8,070 nt of DNA. It comes from Alysiella sp. GTDB lineage: Bacteria > Pseudomonadota > Gammaproteobacteria > Burkholderiales > Neisseriaceae. The position numbers and the translations under genes are program-made. Below, in pieces: positions 1 to 5,413 of the stretch. The notes under the pieces are model-generated. The model saw nothing but the letters and a program-made list of their open reading frames with translations. It searched no databases and was not told where the DNA came from. Within the stretch, counting starts at the first letter, position 1. The number at the start of each line of letters is the position of its first letter. The stretch lies in contig NZ_JAUNEC010000004.1 of assembly GCF_030525755.1 (NCBI RefSeq), positions 1 to 8,070 on the forward strand, read 5' to 3'.

Positions 1-93
1 TTGTCAAAGAAAATTTGAAATAAATTTATACAATAACTGTTTTTAAAGGAAATTTCCCTTGCCTAAATCACTTTCAGCACCCCAACTTACAAC

Positions 94-134
94 AAAAAAG
101 AAGCAATCTAAAAAAATTCCAAAGATTGCTTCTT
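94..134 (-). terminator. Intrinsic terminator of the infC-rpmI-rplT group
   Basis: A perfect 12-bp inverted repeat, AAGAAGCAATCT at 98-109 against AGATTGCTTCTT at 123-134, has a 13-base loop. Read on the minus strand it runs into a T tract (complement of the A run at 94-99). It lies about 30 bases after the rplT stop, where a factor-independent terminator is expected. pheS does not follow directly as it does in Escherichia coli. Confidence 0.93.
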
Positions 135-165
135 CCCAATATAATTTAGCACACCAAATCAAAAA

Positions 166-522
166 TCAAGCCAAAGCAGCTTTGGCTTTTTCAACCAATT
201 GAGCGAAAGTGGCTTTATCAAATACAGCCAAATCAGCCAATACTTTGCGGTCAAGTGCAATGGCAGCACGTTTCAAACCGTTCATGAATTTGCTGTATGA
301 CAAGCCGTGCTGACGCGCACCTGCATTGATACGGGTAATCCACAATTGACGGAATTGGCGTTTGCGCTGACGGCGGTCGCGGTAAGCGTATTGACCTGCT
401 CTCATCACCGCTTGTTTGGCGATGCGATAGACGTTTTTACGGCGACCACGATAGCCTTTGGCTAACGCAATGACTTTTTTATGACGAGCACGAGCGGTAA
501 CACCGCGTTTTACGCGTGGCAT
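166..522 (-). CDS. rplT: 50S ribosomal protein L20 (bL20)
   Basis: L20 is a primary binder of 23S rRNA that is needed early in assembly of the large ribosomal subunit. In several bacteria it also represses its own operon at the mRNA level. The product is 118 residues, the usual length for the family. It opens with the typical basic MPRVKRGVTARARHKK segment and contains the family stretches around YRGRRKNVYRIAKQAV and RQLWITRINAGARQHGLSYS. The ATG at 520-522 is preceded by AAGGAG seven bases upstream, and this ribosome site directly follows the rpmI stop codon. The gap to rpmI is 13 bases, so the two genes are clearly co-transcribed and probably translationally coupled. Confidence 0.98.
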   Translation of the reverse strand: MPRVKRGVTARARHKKVIALAKGYRGRRKNVYRIAKQAVMRAGQYAYRDRRQRKRQFRQLWITRINAGARQHGLSYSKFMNGLKRAAIALDRKVLADLAVFDKATFAQLVEKAKAALA

Positions 523-535
523 AGTTTAACTCCTT

Positions 536-733
536 TTAAGCGTAGGGCAACATTTTGGCAACAGAAGCCAAATCACGTTCATGCACCATAGAAGTGCCGC
601 GCAACTGGCGTTTGTTTTTGGTGGTTTTTTTGGTCAAGATATGGCGTTTGAACGCATGAGCGCGTTTTACACCACCGTTGCCCAAGACTTTAAAGCGTTT
701 TTTCGCGCTTGATTTGGTTTTCATTTTTGGCAT
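536..733 (-). CDS. rpmI: 50S ribosomal protein L35 (bL35)
   Basis: L35 is a small basic protein of the large ribosomal subunit. The reading frame is open upstream to about 802. I choose the ATG at 731-733 because it gives the canonical N-terminus MPKMKTKSSAKKRFKV and the standard 65 residues, and because TTGGAG lies about eight bases upstream. The internal HILTKKTTKNKRQLRG and the C-terminal VAKMLPYA are family hallmarks. It is followed after 13 bases by rplT. A terminator-like hairpin and a 138-base leader separate it from infC upstream, so its level may be set independently of IF3. Confidence 0.97.
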   Translation of the reverse strand: MPKMKTKSSAKKRFKVLGNGGVKRAHAFKRHILTKKTTKNKRQLRGTSMVHERDLASVAKMLPYA

Positions 734-764
734 GAGAAAACTCCAATGATTGTTAGATAAGGCA

Positions 765-796
765 TCGGGAGATTGTGAACAATACTTAAAACCCGA
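765..796 (-). promoter_or_regulatory. Hairpin in the rpmI leader, possible L20/L35 control element
   Basis: On the minus strand the rpmI leader can fold as a composite hairpin. The outer stem is TCGGG (796-792) with CCCGA (769-765). The inner stem is ATTG with CAAT (783-772) around a TTCA loop. It lies about 32-63 bases before the rpmI start. In other bacteria L20 represses this operon by binding structured leader RNA. The position fits, but I see no proof of an L20 site. Confidence 0.3.
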
Positions 797-823
797 AACC
801 ACGCTTTTTCGCTGCTCAATAAA

Positions 824-857
824 ACACTTTCCTGATGCAGCGTTGAATCAGGAAAGC
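824..857 (-). terminator. Terminator or attenuator between infC and rpmI
   Basis: A perfect 10-bp inverted repeat, CTTTCCTGAT at 827-836 against ATCAGGAAAG at 847-856, has a 10-base loop. A G-U pair extends it on the minus-strand RNA, and the tail reads TGTTTTATT. It starts 15 bases past the infC stop, a normal terminator position. Because rpmI and rplT follow with no clear promoter of their own, it probably terminates only partially. Confidence 0.75.
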
Positions 858-871
858 GCAAGATTATAGCT

Positions 872-1396
872 TTATTTTTTCTTTGGCGCAACCATCATGA
901 CCATTTGGCGACCTTCCATTTTGGGGAATTGTTCCACTTGCCCCTCTTCTGCCAATTCGTCTTTGATACGTTCCAACAGGCGCGCGCCCAATTCTTGGTG
1001 CGCCATTTCGCGTCCACGAAAGCGTAAAGTGATTTTCACTTTGTCGCCATCTTCTAAAAATTCGCGGATTTTGCGCATTTTGATGTTGTAGTCGCCATCG
1101 TCCGTACCAGGGCGGAATTTGATTTCCTTGATTTGGACTTGCTTTTGTTTTTTCTTGGCTTCATCGCGTTTTTTGGATTGTTCGTATTTGTATTTACCAA
1201 AATCCATCAATTTGCAAACGGGTGGTTTGGCGGTGGGGGAAATTTCAACCAAATCCACATCTTGCTCTTCTGCCATAGCCAATGCTTCTTTTAAGCTCAC
1301 AACGCCGAGTTGTTCGCCTTCTCCACTAATTAAACGCACTTCTTTGGCGGTGATTTCGCCGTTGATTCGTGCTTCGCGTTCTTGCTGTGCGATGAT
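872..1396 (-). CDS. infC: Translation initiation factor IF-3, non-AUG start
   Basis: IF3 binds the 30S subunit, prevents premature subunit joining and checks the start codon-initiator tRNA pairing. The N-domain begins at ARINGEITAKEVRLI, followed by the lysine-rich linker. The C-domain runs from IKEIKFRPGTDDGDY through RFRGREMAHQELG to the terminal MMVAPKKK. There is no ATG near the correct N-terminus. Minus-strand codons 1399-1391 read ATT ATC ATC, with AGGAG at 1405-1401 just upstream, so the start is one of these three triplets. I give 1396 because I recall Neisseria proteins beginning MIAQEREARINGE. The ATC at 1393 has a better seven-base spacing. The frame extends back to a GTG at 1429, but that codon has no ribosome site. 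Rare infC starts are the classic basis of IF3 autoregulation. About 174 residues. Confidence 0.95.
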   Translation of the reverse strand: MIAQQEREARINGEITAKEVRLISGEGEQLGVVSLKEALAMAEEQDVDLVEISPTAKPPVCKLMDFGKYKYEQSKKRDEAKKKQKQVQIKEIKFRPGTDDGDYNIKMRKIREFLEDGDKVKITLRFRGREMAHQELGARLLERIKDELAEEGQVEQFPKMEGRQMVMMVAPKKK

Positions 1397-1466
1397 AATG
1401 CTCCTACTAAATAATTTATCGAACAACACATTTTACATATGAAAACGTGTTTGAAAAATTTGCATG

Positions 1467-1495
1467 ATTTTACTCGTTTTCAAGCGACATGAAAA
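1467..1495 (-). promoter_or_regulatory. Likely promoter of infC
   Basis: On the minus strand TTTTCA (1495-1490) is followed after exactly 17 bases by TAAAAT (1472-1467). This predicts a transcript start near 1460 and a leader of about 65 bases before the IF3 start. It lies between iscX and infC, so infC need not depend on read-through from iscX. The -35 box matches consensus at only four of six bases. Confidence 0.5.
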
Positions 1496-1536
1496 GTACA
1501 ATAAAGCACTTCTTTTAAAGGCGGCACTTTACAAAA

Positions 1537-1731
1537 TTATTCTACTTCTTTAATCCAAGCCTGTTGTATGGCTTCCAATATTTTTTCACCGCTGCGCGTT
1601 GGGTCATCATCAAAATCAGGTAACGCTAAAATCAATTCACGCAACTGGGTAAAACGAATGGTATATGGGTCAATATCAGCATGTGCATCATAGAGTTCTT
1701 CAGCAATGCGTTGTGTATCAGTCCATTTCAC
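1537..1731 (-). CDS. iscX: Iron-sulfur cluster assembly protein IscX (YfhJ family)
   Basis: IscX is a small acidic protein that binds the cysteine desulfurase IscS and iron, and tunes iron-sulfur cluster assembly. The 64-residue product matches the family throughout. It has KWTDTQRIAEELYDA at the start, DIDPYTIRFTQLREL around residues 19-33, the acidic DFDDDP at 39-44, then EKILEAI and a conserved Trp at 59. The start is GTG at 1729-1731. AAGGA lies about ten bases upstream but is inside a small palindrome (1734-1748). The rest of the isc operon is not next to it. It is divergent from metZ, and infC follows on the same strand after about 140 bases. Confidence 0.93.
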   Translation of the reverse strand: MKWTDTQRIAEELYDAHADIDPYTIRFTQLRELILALPDFDDDPTRSGEKILEAIQQAWIKEVE

Positions 1732-1733
1732 AA

Positions 1734-1748
1734 TTAAGGTATCCTTAA
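1734..1748. promoter_or_regulatory. Palindrome covering the iscX ribosome site
   Basis: TTAAGG-TAT-CCTTAA is a perfect 6-bp inverted repeat with a three-base centre. On the iscX transcript it contains the only purine-rich ribosome-binding stretch and lies two bases before the GTG start. It could be a weak translation-masking hairpin or a regulator site. Six AT-rich base pairs could also arise by chance. Confidence 0.3.
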
Positions 1749-1798
1749 AATTGGGAGAAAATGTAGGGTTTCCAGCCTACCTGAAAATTAAGGCAATC

Positions 1799-1827
1799 AT
1801 TATAAACATTGAAAGGCTGCCTGAAAA
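1799..1827 (-). promoter_or_regulatory. Likely promoter of iscX overlapping a DUS
   Basis: The minus strand carries a perfect TATAAT (1804-1799). TTTTCA (1827-1822) lies exactly 17 bases upstream. The last four bases of that -35 box, TTCA, are the end of the DUS at 1814-1825. The predicted leader is about 60 bases. Confidence 0.55.
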
Positions 1828-1837
1828 GGCGCACAAT
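1809..1837 (+). promoter_or_regulatory. Possible promoter of metZ
   Basis: TTGAAA (1809-1814), 17 bases, then CACAAT (1832-1837) gives a start point about 25 bases before the metZ ATG. The -10 box matches at four of six positions. It overlaps the divergent iscX promoter and the DUS, so the two directions may compete. Confidence 0.3.
1814..1825 (+). repeat. DNA uptake sequence, perfect 12/12
   Basis: AGGCTGCCTGAA in the iscX-metZ intergenic region. DUS are recognised by the pilin ComP during natural transformation in Neisseriaceae. A more degenerate copy, AGCCTACCTGAA, lies at 1774-1785. Confidence 0.9.
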
Positions 1838-1866
1838 AGCGTTTTTATATTCGGAATCCACTCAAA

Positions 1867-3042
1867 ATGGACAAAAATAAACTGCACCCACAAACTTTAG
1901 CAATTCGCGGCAGCAAAATGCAAACGCCGTTTCAAGAACACCATCAGGCTTTATTTTTAACCAGCAGCTTTATGTTTCATGATGCCAAAGAAGGTGCAGC
2001 TTTATTTGCCAAAGCCAAAAAAGGTTATACTTATTCGCGTACCGCCAACCCTACTGTCAGCGCATTCCAAGAGCGAATCGCATATTTAGAACAAGGCGAA
2101 GCAGGTATTGCAACCGCAACAGGCATGGCTGCAATCCAAGCTGCTATGATGACATTTTTGAATGCTGGAGACCATTTGATTAGCAGCCGCAGCTTATTTG
2201 GCACAACAGCAGGTTTCATTACTGGACACTTAATGCGCTTTGGTATTGAGGTTACTTTTGTCTCTCAAACCGATGTTACGGAATGGAAAAAGGCAATCCG
2301 TCCCAATACCAAAATGTTATTTTTAGAAACTCCCTCCAATCCACTCAATGAAGTAGCGGATTTGAAGGTCCTATCTGAATTAGCCCATTCAAATAATGCC
2401 TTATTGGTCGTGGACAACTGTTTTTGTTCCAGTGCAATACAGCAACCCCTGCGTTTTGGTGCAGACTTATCAATACAATCAGCAACCAAAGCGATTGATG
2501 GACAAGGTCGCGTATTGGGTGGCATTGTGTGTGGACGTACTGATTTGGTTAATCAAATTGGCTTGTATGTCAATTCAGCAGGTTTAAGTTTAGCTCCCTT
2601 CAATGCTTGGGTATTGCTATCGGGTGCGGAAACCATGTTTTTGCGTACTGAACAAGCCGCCGCATCTGCTTTGAGAATCGCGCAATGGTTACAACAACAA
2701 AACCCAGTCAAAGCCGTTTATTATTCTGGGCTGCCTGAACACCCGCAAGCTGATTTAGTGCGAAAACAACAAAGTTCAGGCGGTTTTGTGATCGCATTTG
2801 AAGTATGTGGTGGCTTGGAAGCAGCTTGGAAAGTCATTGACAAAGTAGAGATTTTTTCCAGAACAGCCAATTTTGGTGATGTACGTTCCACCATTACCCA
2901 CCCTTGGACAACCACACACGGCAGAATGTCGATCGAAGACAAACTGGCAGCAGGCATCACAGAAGGTCTAATCCGCATTGCCATCGGTTTGGAATATACC
3001 AATGATTTAATTGCAGATTTACAACAAGCTCTGGCTGCCTGA
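1867..3042 (+). CDS. metZ: O-succinylhomoserine sulfhydrylase (Cys/Met metabolism PLP enzyme)
   Basis: This PLP enzyme makes homocysteine from O-succinylhomoserine and sulfide in methionine synthesis. The 391-residue length is typical of the family. Visible parts are the tyrosine/arginine motif YTYSR (54-58) that reaches the PLP phosphate of the partner subunit, ATATGMAAI (82-90), ETPSNP (154-159), VVDN with Asp183 for the PLP nitrogen, and the Schiff-base lysine Lys208 in SATKAIDGQGRVLGG. The ID-GQGR-VLGG stretch favours MetZ over cystathionine gamma-synthase (MetB), though MetB-like activity cannot be excluded. The ATG at 1867 has only a poor ribosome site, but the HPQTLAIRG stretch just after it matches the family start. 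The stop TGA lies inside a near-perfect DUS. DUF2788 follows after 24 bases. Confidence 0.9.
   Translation: MDKNKLHPQTLAIRGSKMQTPFQEHHQALFLTSSFMFHDAKEGAALFAKAKKGYTYSRTANPTVSAFQERIAYLEQGEAGIATATGMAAIQAAMMTFLNAGDHLISSRSLFGTTAGFITGHLMRFGIEVTFVSQTDVTEWKKAIRPNTKMLFLETPSNPLNEVADLKVLSELAHSNNALLVVDNCFCSSAIQQPLRFGADLSIQSATKAIDGQGRVLGGIVCGRTDLVNQIGLYVNSAGLSLAPFNAWVLLSGAETMFLRTEQAAASALRIAQWLQQQNPVKAVYYSGLPEHPQADLVRKQQSSGGFVIAFEVCGGLEAAWKVIDKVEIFSRTANFGDVRSTITHPWTTTHGRMSIEDKLAAGITEGLIRIAIGLEYTNDLIADLQQALAA
2728..2739 (+). repeat. DUS, 11/12
   Basis: GGGCTGCCTGAA inside metZ, read in frame as part of SGLPE. It differs from the full DUS only at the first base. Confidence 0.75.
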
Positions 3043-3043
3043 A
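3032..3043 (+). repeat. DUS, 11/12, spanning the metZ stop codon
   Basis: TGGCTGCCTGAA encodes the last Ala-Ala codons of metZ and supplies its TGA stop. It differs from the full DUS only at the first base. Confidence 0.8.
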
Positions 3044-3066
3044 ACACAAACATAAGGATACATCAC

Positions 3067-3264
3067 ATGACCGAAGCAGAATTTTCTATGTGGGCATTAC
3101 GCATTTGCGTAGGTGGATTGGTCATTTTTTTGGGATTCATTATTTGGAACTTGGGTAAAGAATCCAAAGTTGGTAAATTCGGTATGTTTATTCTGTTTTT
3201 GGTATTGGGTTTGGGAATTGCAGGATTCTTATTTAAAAATCTTTTAGTGGAATTATTGATGTAA
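3067..3264 (+). CDS. Small membrane protein, DUF2788 type
   Basis: This 65-residue protein has two hydrophobic helices, about residues 10-28 and 38-57. They are separated by the short polar turn NLGKESKVGKFG. The N-terminus MTEAEFSMWALRI and the internal WNLGKESK-GKFG-FILFLVLGLG pattern match what I recall of the DUF2788 family of beta- and gammaproteobacteria, whose function is unknown. The ATG has AAGGA eight bases upstream. The gene starts 24 bases after metZ, so it is probably co-transcribed with it. It is likely an inner-membrane protein, and nothing in the sequence gives a biochemical role. Confidence 0.85.
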   Translation: MTEAEFSMWALRICVGGLVIFLGFIIWNLGKESKVGKFGMFILFLVLGLGIAGFLFKNLLVELLM

Positions 3265-3274
3265 ATCACTTTTC

Positions 3275-3300
3275 AAGCCATCTGAAAACGATAGGCTTTT
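3275..3300 (+). terminator. Weak terminator-like hairpin after DUF2788
   Basis: AAGCCATC (3275-3282) pairs with GAT and GGCTT (3290-3298, one bulged A), and TT follows. The left arm and loop form a degenerate DUS (AAGCCATCTGAA). The T tail is short, so termination would be partial at best. Confidence 0.3.
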
Positions 3301-3325
3301 GCAAAAAAGCAAACACTGTTATGAT
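3298..3325 (+). promoter_or_regulatory. Likely promoter of yciB (extended -10)
   Basis: TGTTATGAT at 3317-3325 is an extended -10 element, TG-N-TATGAT. TTTGCA (3298-3303) lies 16 bases upstream of the hexamer. The start would be near 3331, leaving a leader of about 28 bases before yciB. Confidence 0.5.
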
Positions 3326-3358
3326 GTACGTTTCGAATTCCAATGACATCCTAAAAAC

Positions 3359-3904
3359 ATGAAAGCATTCAGCGATTTCATTGCCATTATTTTATTTTTT
3401 GCTACTTACTCACTTACCAAAAACATGGTAACAGCAACCATTGTTGCCGTTGTGGTAGGTATAATTCAGGCAGCCTATTTATATTGGAAAGAACACAAAC
3501 TGTCTGCAACACAATGGTTAAGTTTAAGCCTAATCGTGGTATTTGGTGGTTTAACCGTTATTTTCAAAGATGGTGCATTCATCATGCTCAAAACCACCCT
3601 ACTCACATGGATTATGGCAGCCGTTATGCTTGTCGCTCAACTCATGGGGAAAAATGGTCTCCGTCTCATCATGCCCAAAGAATTTAAATTACCCGATGCA
3701 GTATGGAATAAACTTGGCTATGCATGGATAGGCTTTTTTTTCGTTTTGGGTGCCATCAACCTTACCATTGCCTACCCTTTTACACCCGAACGTGAACCCA
3801 TTTGGATGAACTTCAAGATGTATGGTTACTTACCTCTTACCCTGATTTTTTCATTGGCGCAAGGCATTTATCTGATGCGTCATTTACCAAAGGAAAACCC
3901 ATAA
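3359..3904 (+). CDS. yciB: Inner-membrane protein YciB / septation protein A
   Basis: YciB (also called IspZ or septation protein A) is a multi-spanning inner-membrane protein linked to cell-envelope integrity and division. Its molecular activity is not settled. The product is 181 residues with about five hydrophobic segments, near residues 5-20, 24-42, 53-68, 78-94 and 119-140, plus one near 155-173. Diagnostic stretches are VFGGLTVIFKD-AFI, LPDAVWNKLGYAW and NFKMYGYLPLTLIFSLAQGIYL. There is no clear ribosome site before the ATG, although a likely promoter ends about 33 bases upstream. A run of eight T lies at 3734-3741 within Phe codons. The stop TAA overlaps the next ATG by one base. Confidence 0.92.
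   Translation: MKAFSDFIAIILFFATYSLTKNMVTATIVAVVVGIIQAAYLYWKEHKLSATQWLSLSLIVVFGGLTVIFKDGAFIMLKTTLLTWIMAAVMLVAQLMGKNGLRLIMPKEFKLPDAVWNKLGYAWIGFFFVLGAINLTIAYPFTPEREPIWMNFKMYGYLPLTLIFSLAQGIYLMRHLPKENP
3465..3476 (-). repeat. DNA uptake sequence, perfect 12/12
   Basis: TTCAGGCAGCCT on the plus strand is a perfect DUS on the minus strand. It lies inside yciB and is read there as Ile-Gln-Ala-Ala-Tyr. Confidence 0.9.
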
Positions 3905-4194
3905 TGTTGTACATATTACTGGCAACCGACACTGAAAACAGCAGTGAAGCACGCGCACAAGCACGCCCAGCCCATTTGGCACGTTTAGCCGAATTAGACA
4001 AACAAGGTCGCCTGCTAACTGCAGGTCCAACTCCAATGCCCGATAATCCAGACACCGTTTCAGGCAGCCTGATTATTGCGGACTTTGACAGTTTAGACGA
4101 TGCAGAAGCATGGGCAGGTAGCGACCCTTATGTAGACGCAGGCGTATATGCTGAATTACTGATTCGCCCATATAAAAAAGTGTTTCCAGAATGA
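3904..4194 (+). CDS. YciI-family protein
   Basis: YciI proteins are small ferredoxin-like-fold (dimeric alpha/beta barrel) proteins. Most are uncharacterised; some relatives are hydrolases or dehalogenase-like enzymes. The frame is open upstream, but the ATG at 3904 gives the family start MLYILLATD and 96 residues. AAAGGA lies about nine bases before it. Family features are the conserved His24 in ARPAHLARL, the LLTAGP turn (37-42), the GSLIIADFDSLDDAEAW segment and the DPY motif with Asp74. It overlaps the yciB stop by one base (TAATG) and the bolA start by four (ATGA), which indicates tight translational coupling. The substrate is unknown. Confidence 0.9.
   Translation: MLYILLATDTENSSEARAQARPAHLARLAELDKQGRLLTAGPTPMPDNPDTVSGSLIIADFDSLDDAEAWAGSDPYVDAGVYAELLIRPYKKVFPE
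4059..4070 (-). repeat. DNA uptake sequence, perfect 12/12
   Basis: TTCAGGCAGCCT inside the YciI-family gene, read in frame as Ser-Gly-Ser-Leu (codons TCA GGC AGC CTG). Confidence 0.9.
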
Positions 4195-4463
4195 ACCCAA
4201 TTGAAGCACAAATGGCAACCTTGCTCGCGCCATTACAAGCAGAAATCTTTGAATTTGAAGACCAAAGCCATTTACACATCGGTCATTCAGGCAGCAAAGC
4301 AGGCGGACATTACGCCATACTTATCGTAAGCAGCTCTTTTCAAGGCATGACACGTTTGGCACGACAACGCCATATACAAACATTATTGGCACCACTTTTT
4401 CAAAACAAAACCATTCATGCATTAAGCATTACTGCCAAAAGCCCACAAGAATACTTCCATTAA
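4191..4463 (+). CDS. BolA-family protein
   Basis: BolA proteins pair with monothiol glutaredoxins to hold a [2Fe-2S] cluster, and act in iron sensing, cluster delivery or regulation. The 90-residue product shows the family order: HSGSKAGGHYAILIVSS (32-48), F-G-TRLARQRHIQTLL with His61, then IHALSITAKSPQEY (75-88) with the near-invariant His76. The start ATGA overlaps the YciI stop, so translation is probably coupled. No separate ribosome site is evident. The gene ends 31 bases before the isomerase gene. With iscX nearby on the other strand, an iron-sulfur or redox role is reasonable but inferred. Which BolA subgroup it belongs to cannot be told by eye. Confidence 0.93.
   Translation: MNPIEAQMATLLAPLQAEIFEFEDQSHLHIGHSGSKAGGHYAILIVSSSFQGMTRLARQRHIQTLLAPLFQNKTIHALSITAKSPQEYFH
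4286..4297 (-). repeat. Degenerate DUS, 10/12
   Basis: TTCAGGCAGCAA in bolA keeps the first ten bases of the reversed DUS and is read as Ser-Gly-Ser. Confidence 0.5.
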
Positions 4464-4494
4464 ACCCCTCATCGCACCCAAGAAAGGACTTCCG

Positions 4495-5370
4495 ATGAAA
4501 CATCACAAAATCGCCGCAGCCATTATGGCTTTCGCCTTTTCAGGCAGCCTTATGGCACAAACCATTGTTACGGTAAACGGCACCAAAATTGACAGCAGCG
4601 AAATTGAACGCCGTGCACACAATGTGGTTGCACAAAGTCAAGGTAAAACACAAGACAGTCCAGATTTACGTCGCTTTTTAACTCAAGAATTGGTAACAGA
4701 AACCGTCATCACCCAAGAAGCCAAACGTTTAAAATTAGACCAAAGTAAAGAATACAAAAACGCCGAAAGCGACAGTCTCAAAGAGGCCCGTGCAAAAGGT
4801 TTAGACAAACACACCAACTTTAAACAAGACTGGGCAGACTATCAAAATCAACTGCTCATCATGGCATATTCAGGTGATGTTCTTAAAAAAAATCCTGTAA
4901 CCGATACCCAAATTGAAGAACGTTACAAACAAATTCAAAATCGCTATCAAAACAGCGATGAAGTACAACTGGGTGAAATCGTAACCAACAAAACCGAACA
5001 AGCCCAAGCAGCCATCAAAGAATTAAACAACAAAAAAAGTTTTGCGGACGTTGCCAAGAAATACAGCATTGACCCCGAAATTAAAAGTGGCAAAAACCTG
5101 ACTTTGCCTTTCATTGCTCTGGTGGACATGGCACAAGATCGCCCACAAATTCATCAAGCCGTTGCCAACTTAAAAAAAGGTGAGTTCACCAAAACTCCTT
5201 TAATTGGCGAACAAATTCAAGTAGTTTACTATGTTCACGACAGACGTCCGATTGTGATTGAACCATTAGAAAAATTAAGTCAAAACATCGGTGCTGTACT
5301 GTCCAATGAACGCATTCAATCGGCAATTGATGCCTTACTGCAAAAAGCCAAAATTGAAGTTACCAAATAA
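4495..5370 (+). CDS. Secreted parvulin-type peptidyl-prolyl isomerase / chaperone
   Basis: This looks like a periplasmic SurA/PpiC-type folding factor. The 291-residue product has a signal peptide (residues 1-21) with a basic start, a hydrophobic core and probable cleavage at LMA-Q. A helical chaperone-like N-terminal region follows to about residue 150. A parvulin-like domain (about 155-252) includes SFADVAKKYSIDP, L-KGEFTKTPL, VVYYVHDRRP, and a C-terminal helix. The usual catalytic-domain opening RHIL is replaced by LGEIV, and the GGDLGW-like loop by SGKNLTLPF. Isomerase activity may therefore be weak or absent. AAGGA seven bases upstream supports the ATG. The gene starts 31 bases after bolA and is closed by a terminator. 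I recall a comparable PpiC-like gene in meningococci, but gene identity is inferred. Confidence 0.88.
   Translation: MKHHKIAAAIMAFAFSGSLMAQTIVTVNGTKIDSSEIERRAHNVVAQSQGKTQDSPDLRRFLTQELVTETVITQEAKRLKLDQSKEYKNAESDSLKEARAKGLDKHTNFKQDWADYQNQLLIMAYSGDVLKKNPVTDTQIEERYKQIQNRYQNSDEVQLGEIVTNKTEQAQAAIKELNNKKSFADVAKKYSIDPEIKSGKNLTLPFIALVDMAQDRPQIHQAVANLKKGEFTKTPLIGEQIQVVYYVHDRRPIVIEPLEKLSQNIGAVLSNERIQSAIDALLQKAKIEVTK
4539..4550 (-). repeat. DNA uptake sequence, perfect 12/12
   Basis: TTCAGGCAGCCT within the signal-peptide coding part of the isomerase gene. It encodes the Ser-Gly-Ser-Leu that ends the hydrophobic core just before the predicted cleavage site. Confidence 0.9.
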
Positions 5371-5386
5371 ACTTACAATATCCCAA

Positions 5387-5412
5387 ATGCCCTTTTAAAC
5401 AAAGGGCGTTTT
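5387..5412 (+). terminator. Intrinsic terminator after the isomerase gene
   Basis: GCCCTTT (5389-5395) pairs with AAAGGGC (5401-5407) around a TAAAC loop, extended by T-G and A-T pairs at the base. A short T run follows at 5409-5412. It starts 16 bases after the stop codon and closes the metZ-to-isomerase group. Confidence 0.85.
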
Positions 5413-5413
5413 C

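Noticed and set aside
1..34. Possible plus-strand promoter (TTGTCA with TATACA or TACAAT)
   Set aside because: Spacing of 20 or 22 bases is too long, and no plus-strand gene follows.
48..57. Palindrome GGAAATTTCC near the left edge
   Set aside because: It is a ten-base AT-rich palindrome with no loop, no T tract and no nearby gene start. It is likely chance or part of a feature outside the window.
1119..1442. 107-codon plus-strand frame opposite infC
   Set aside because: It is antisense to IF3 and rich in Ser and Cys, the pattern produced by the complement of a lysine/glutamate-rich gene.
2721..3053. 110-codon minus-strand frame inside metZ
   Set aside because: Its sequence is low-complexity and cysteine/proline-rich with no family resemblance, and it lies wholly opposite metZ.
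3063..3269. 68-codon minus-strand frame almost exactly opposite the DUF2788 gene
   Set aside because: The plus-strand frame has a good ribosome site and family match. The minus-strand product is an Asn/Pro/Lys-rich mirror of hydrophobic codons.
3734..3741. Run of eight T in yciB as a possible phase-variation tract
   Set aside because: Eight bases is short for slipped-strand switching, the run encodes ordinary Phe codons of a membrane helix, and yciB is not a known phase-variable gene.
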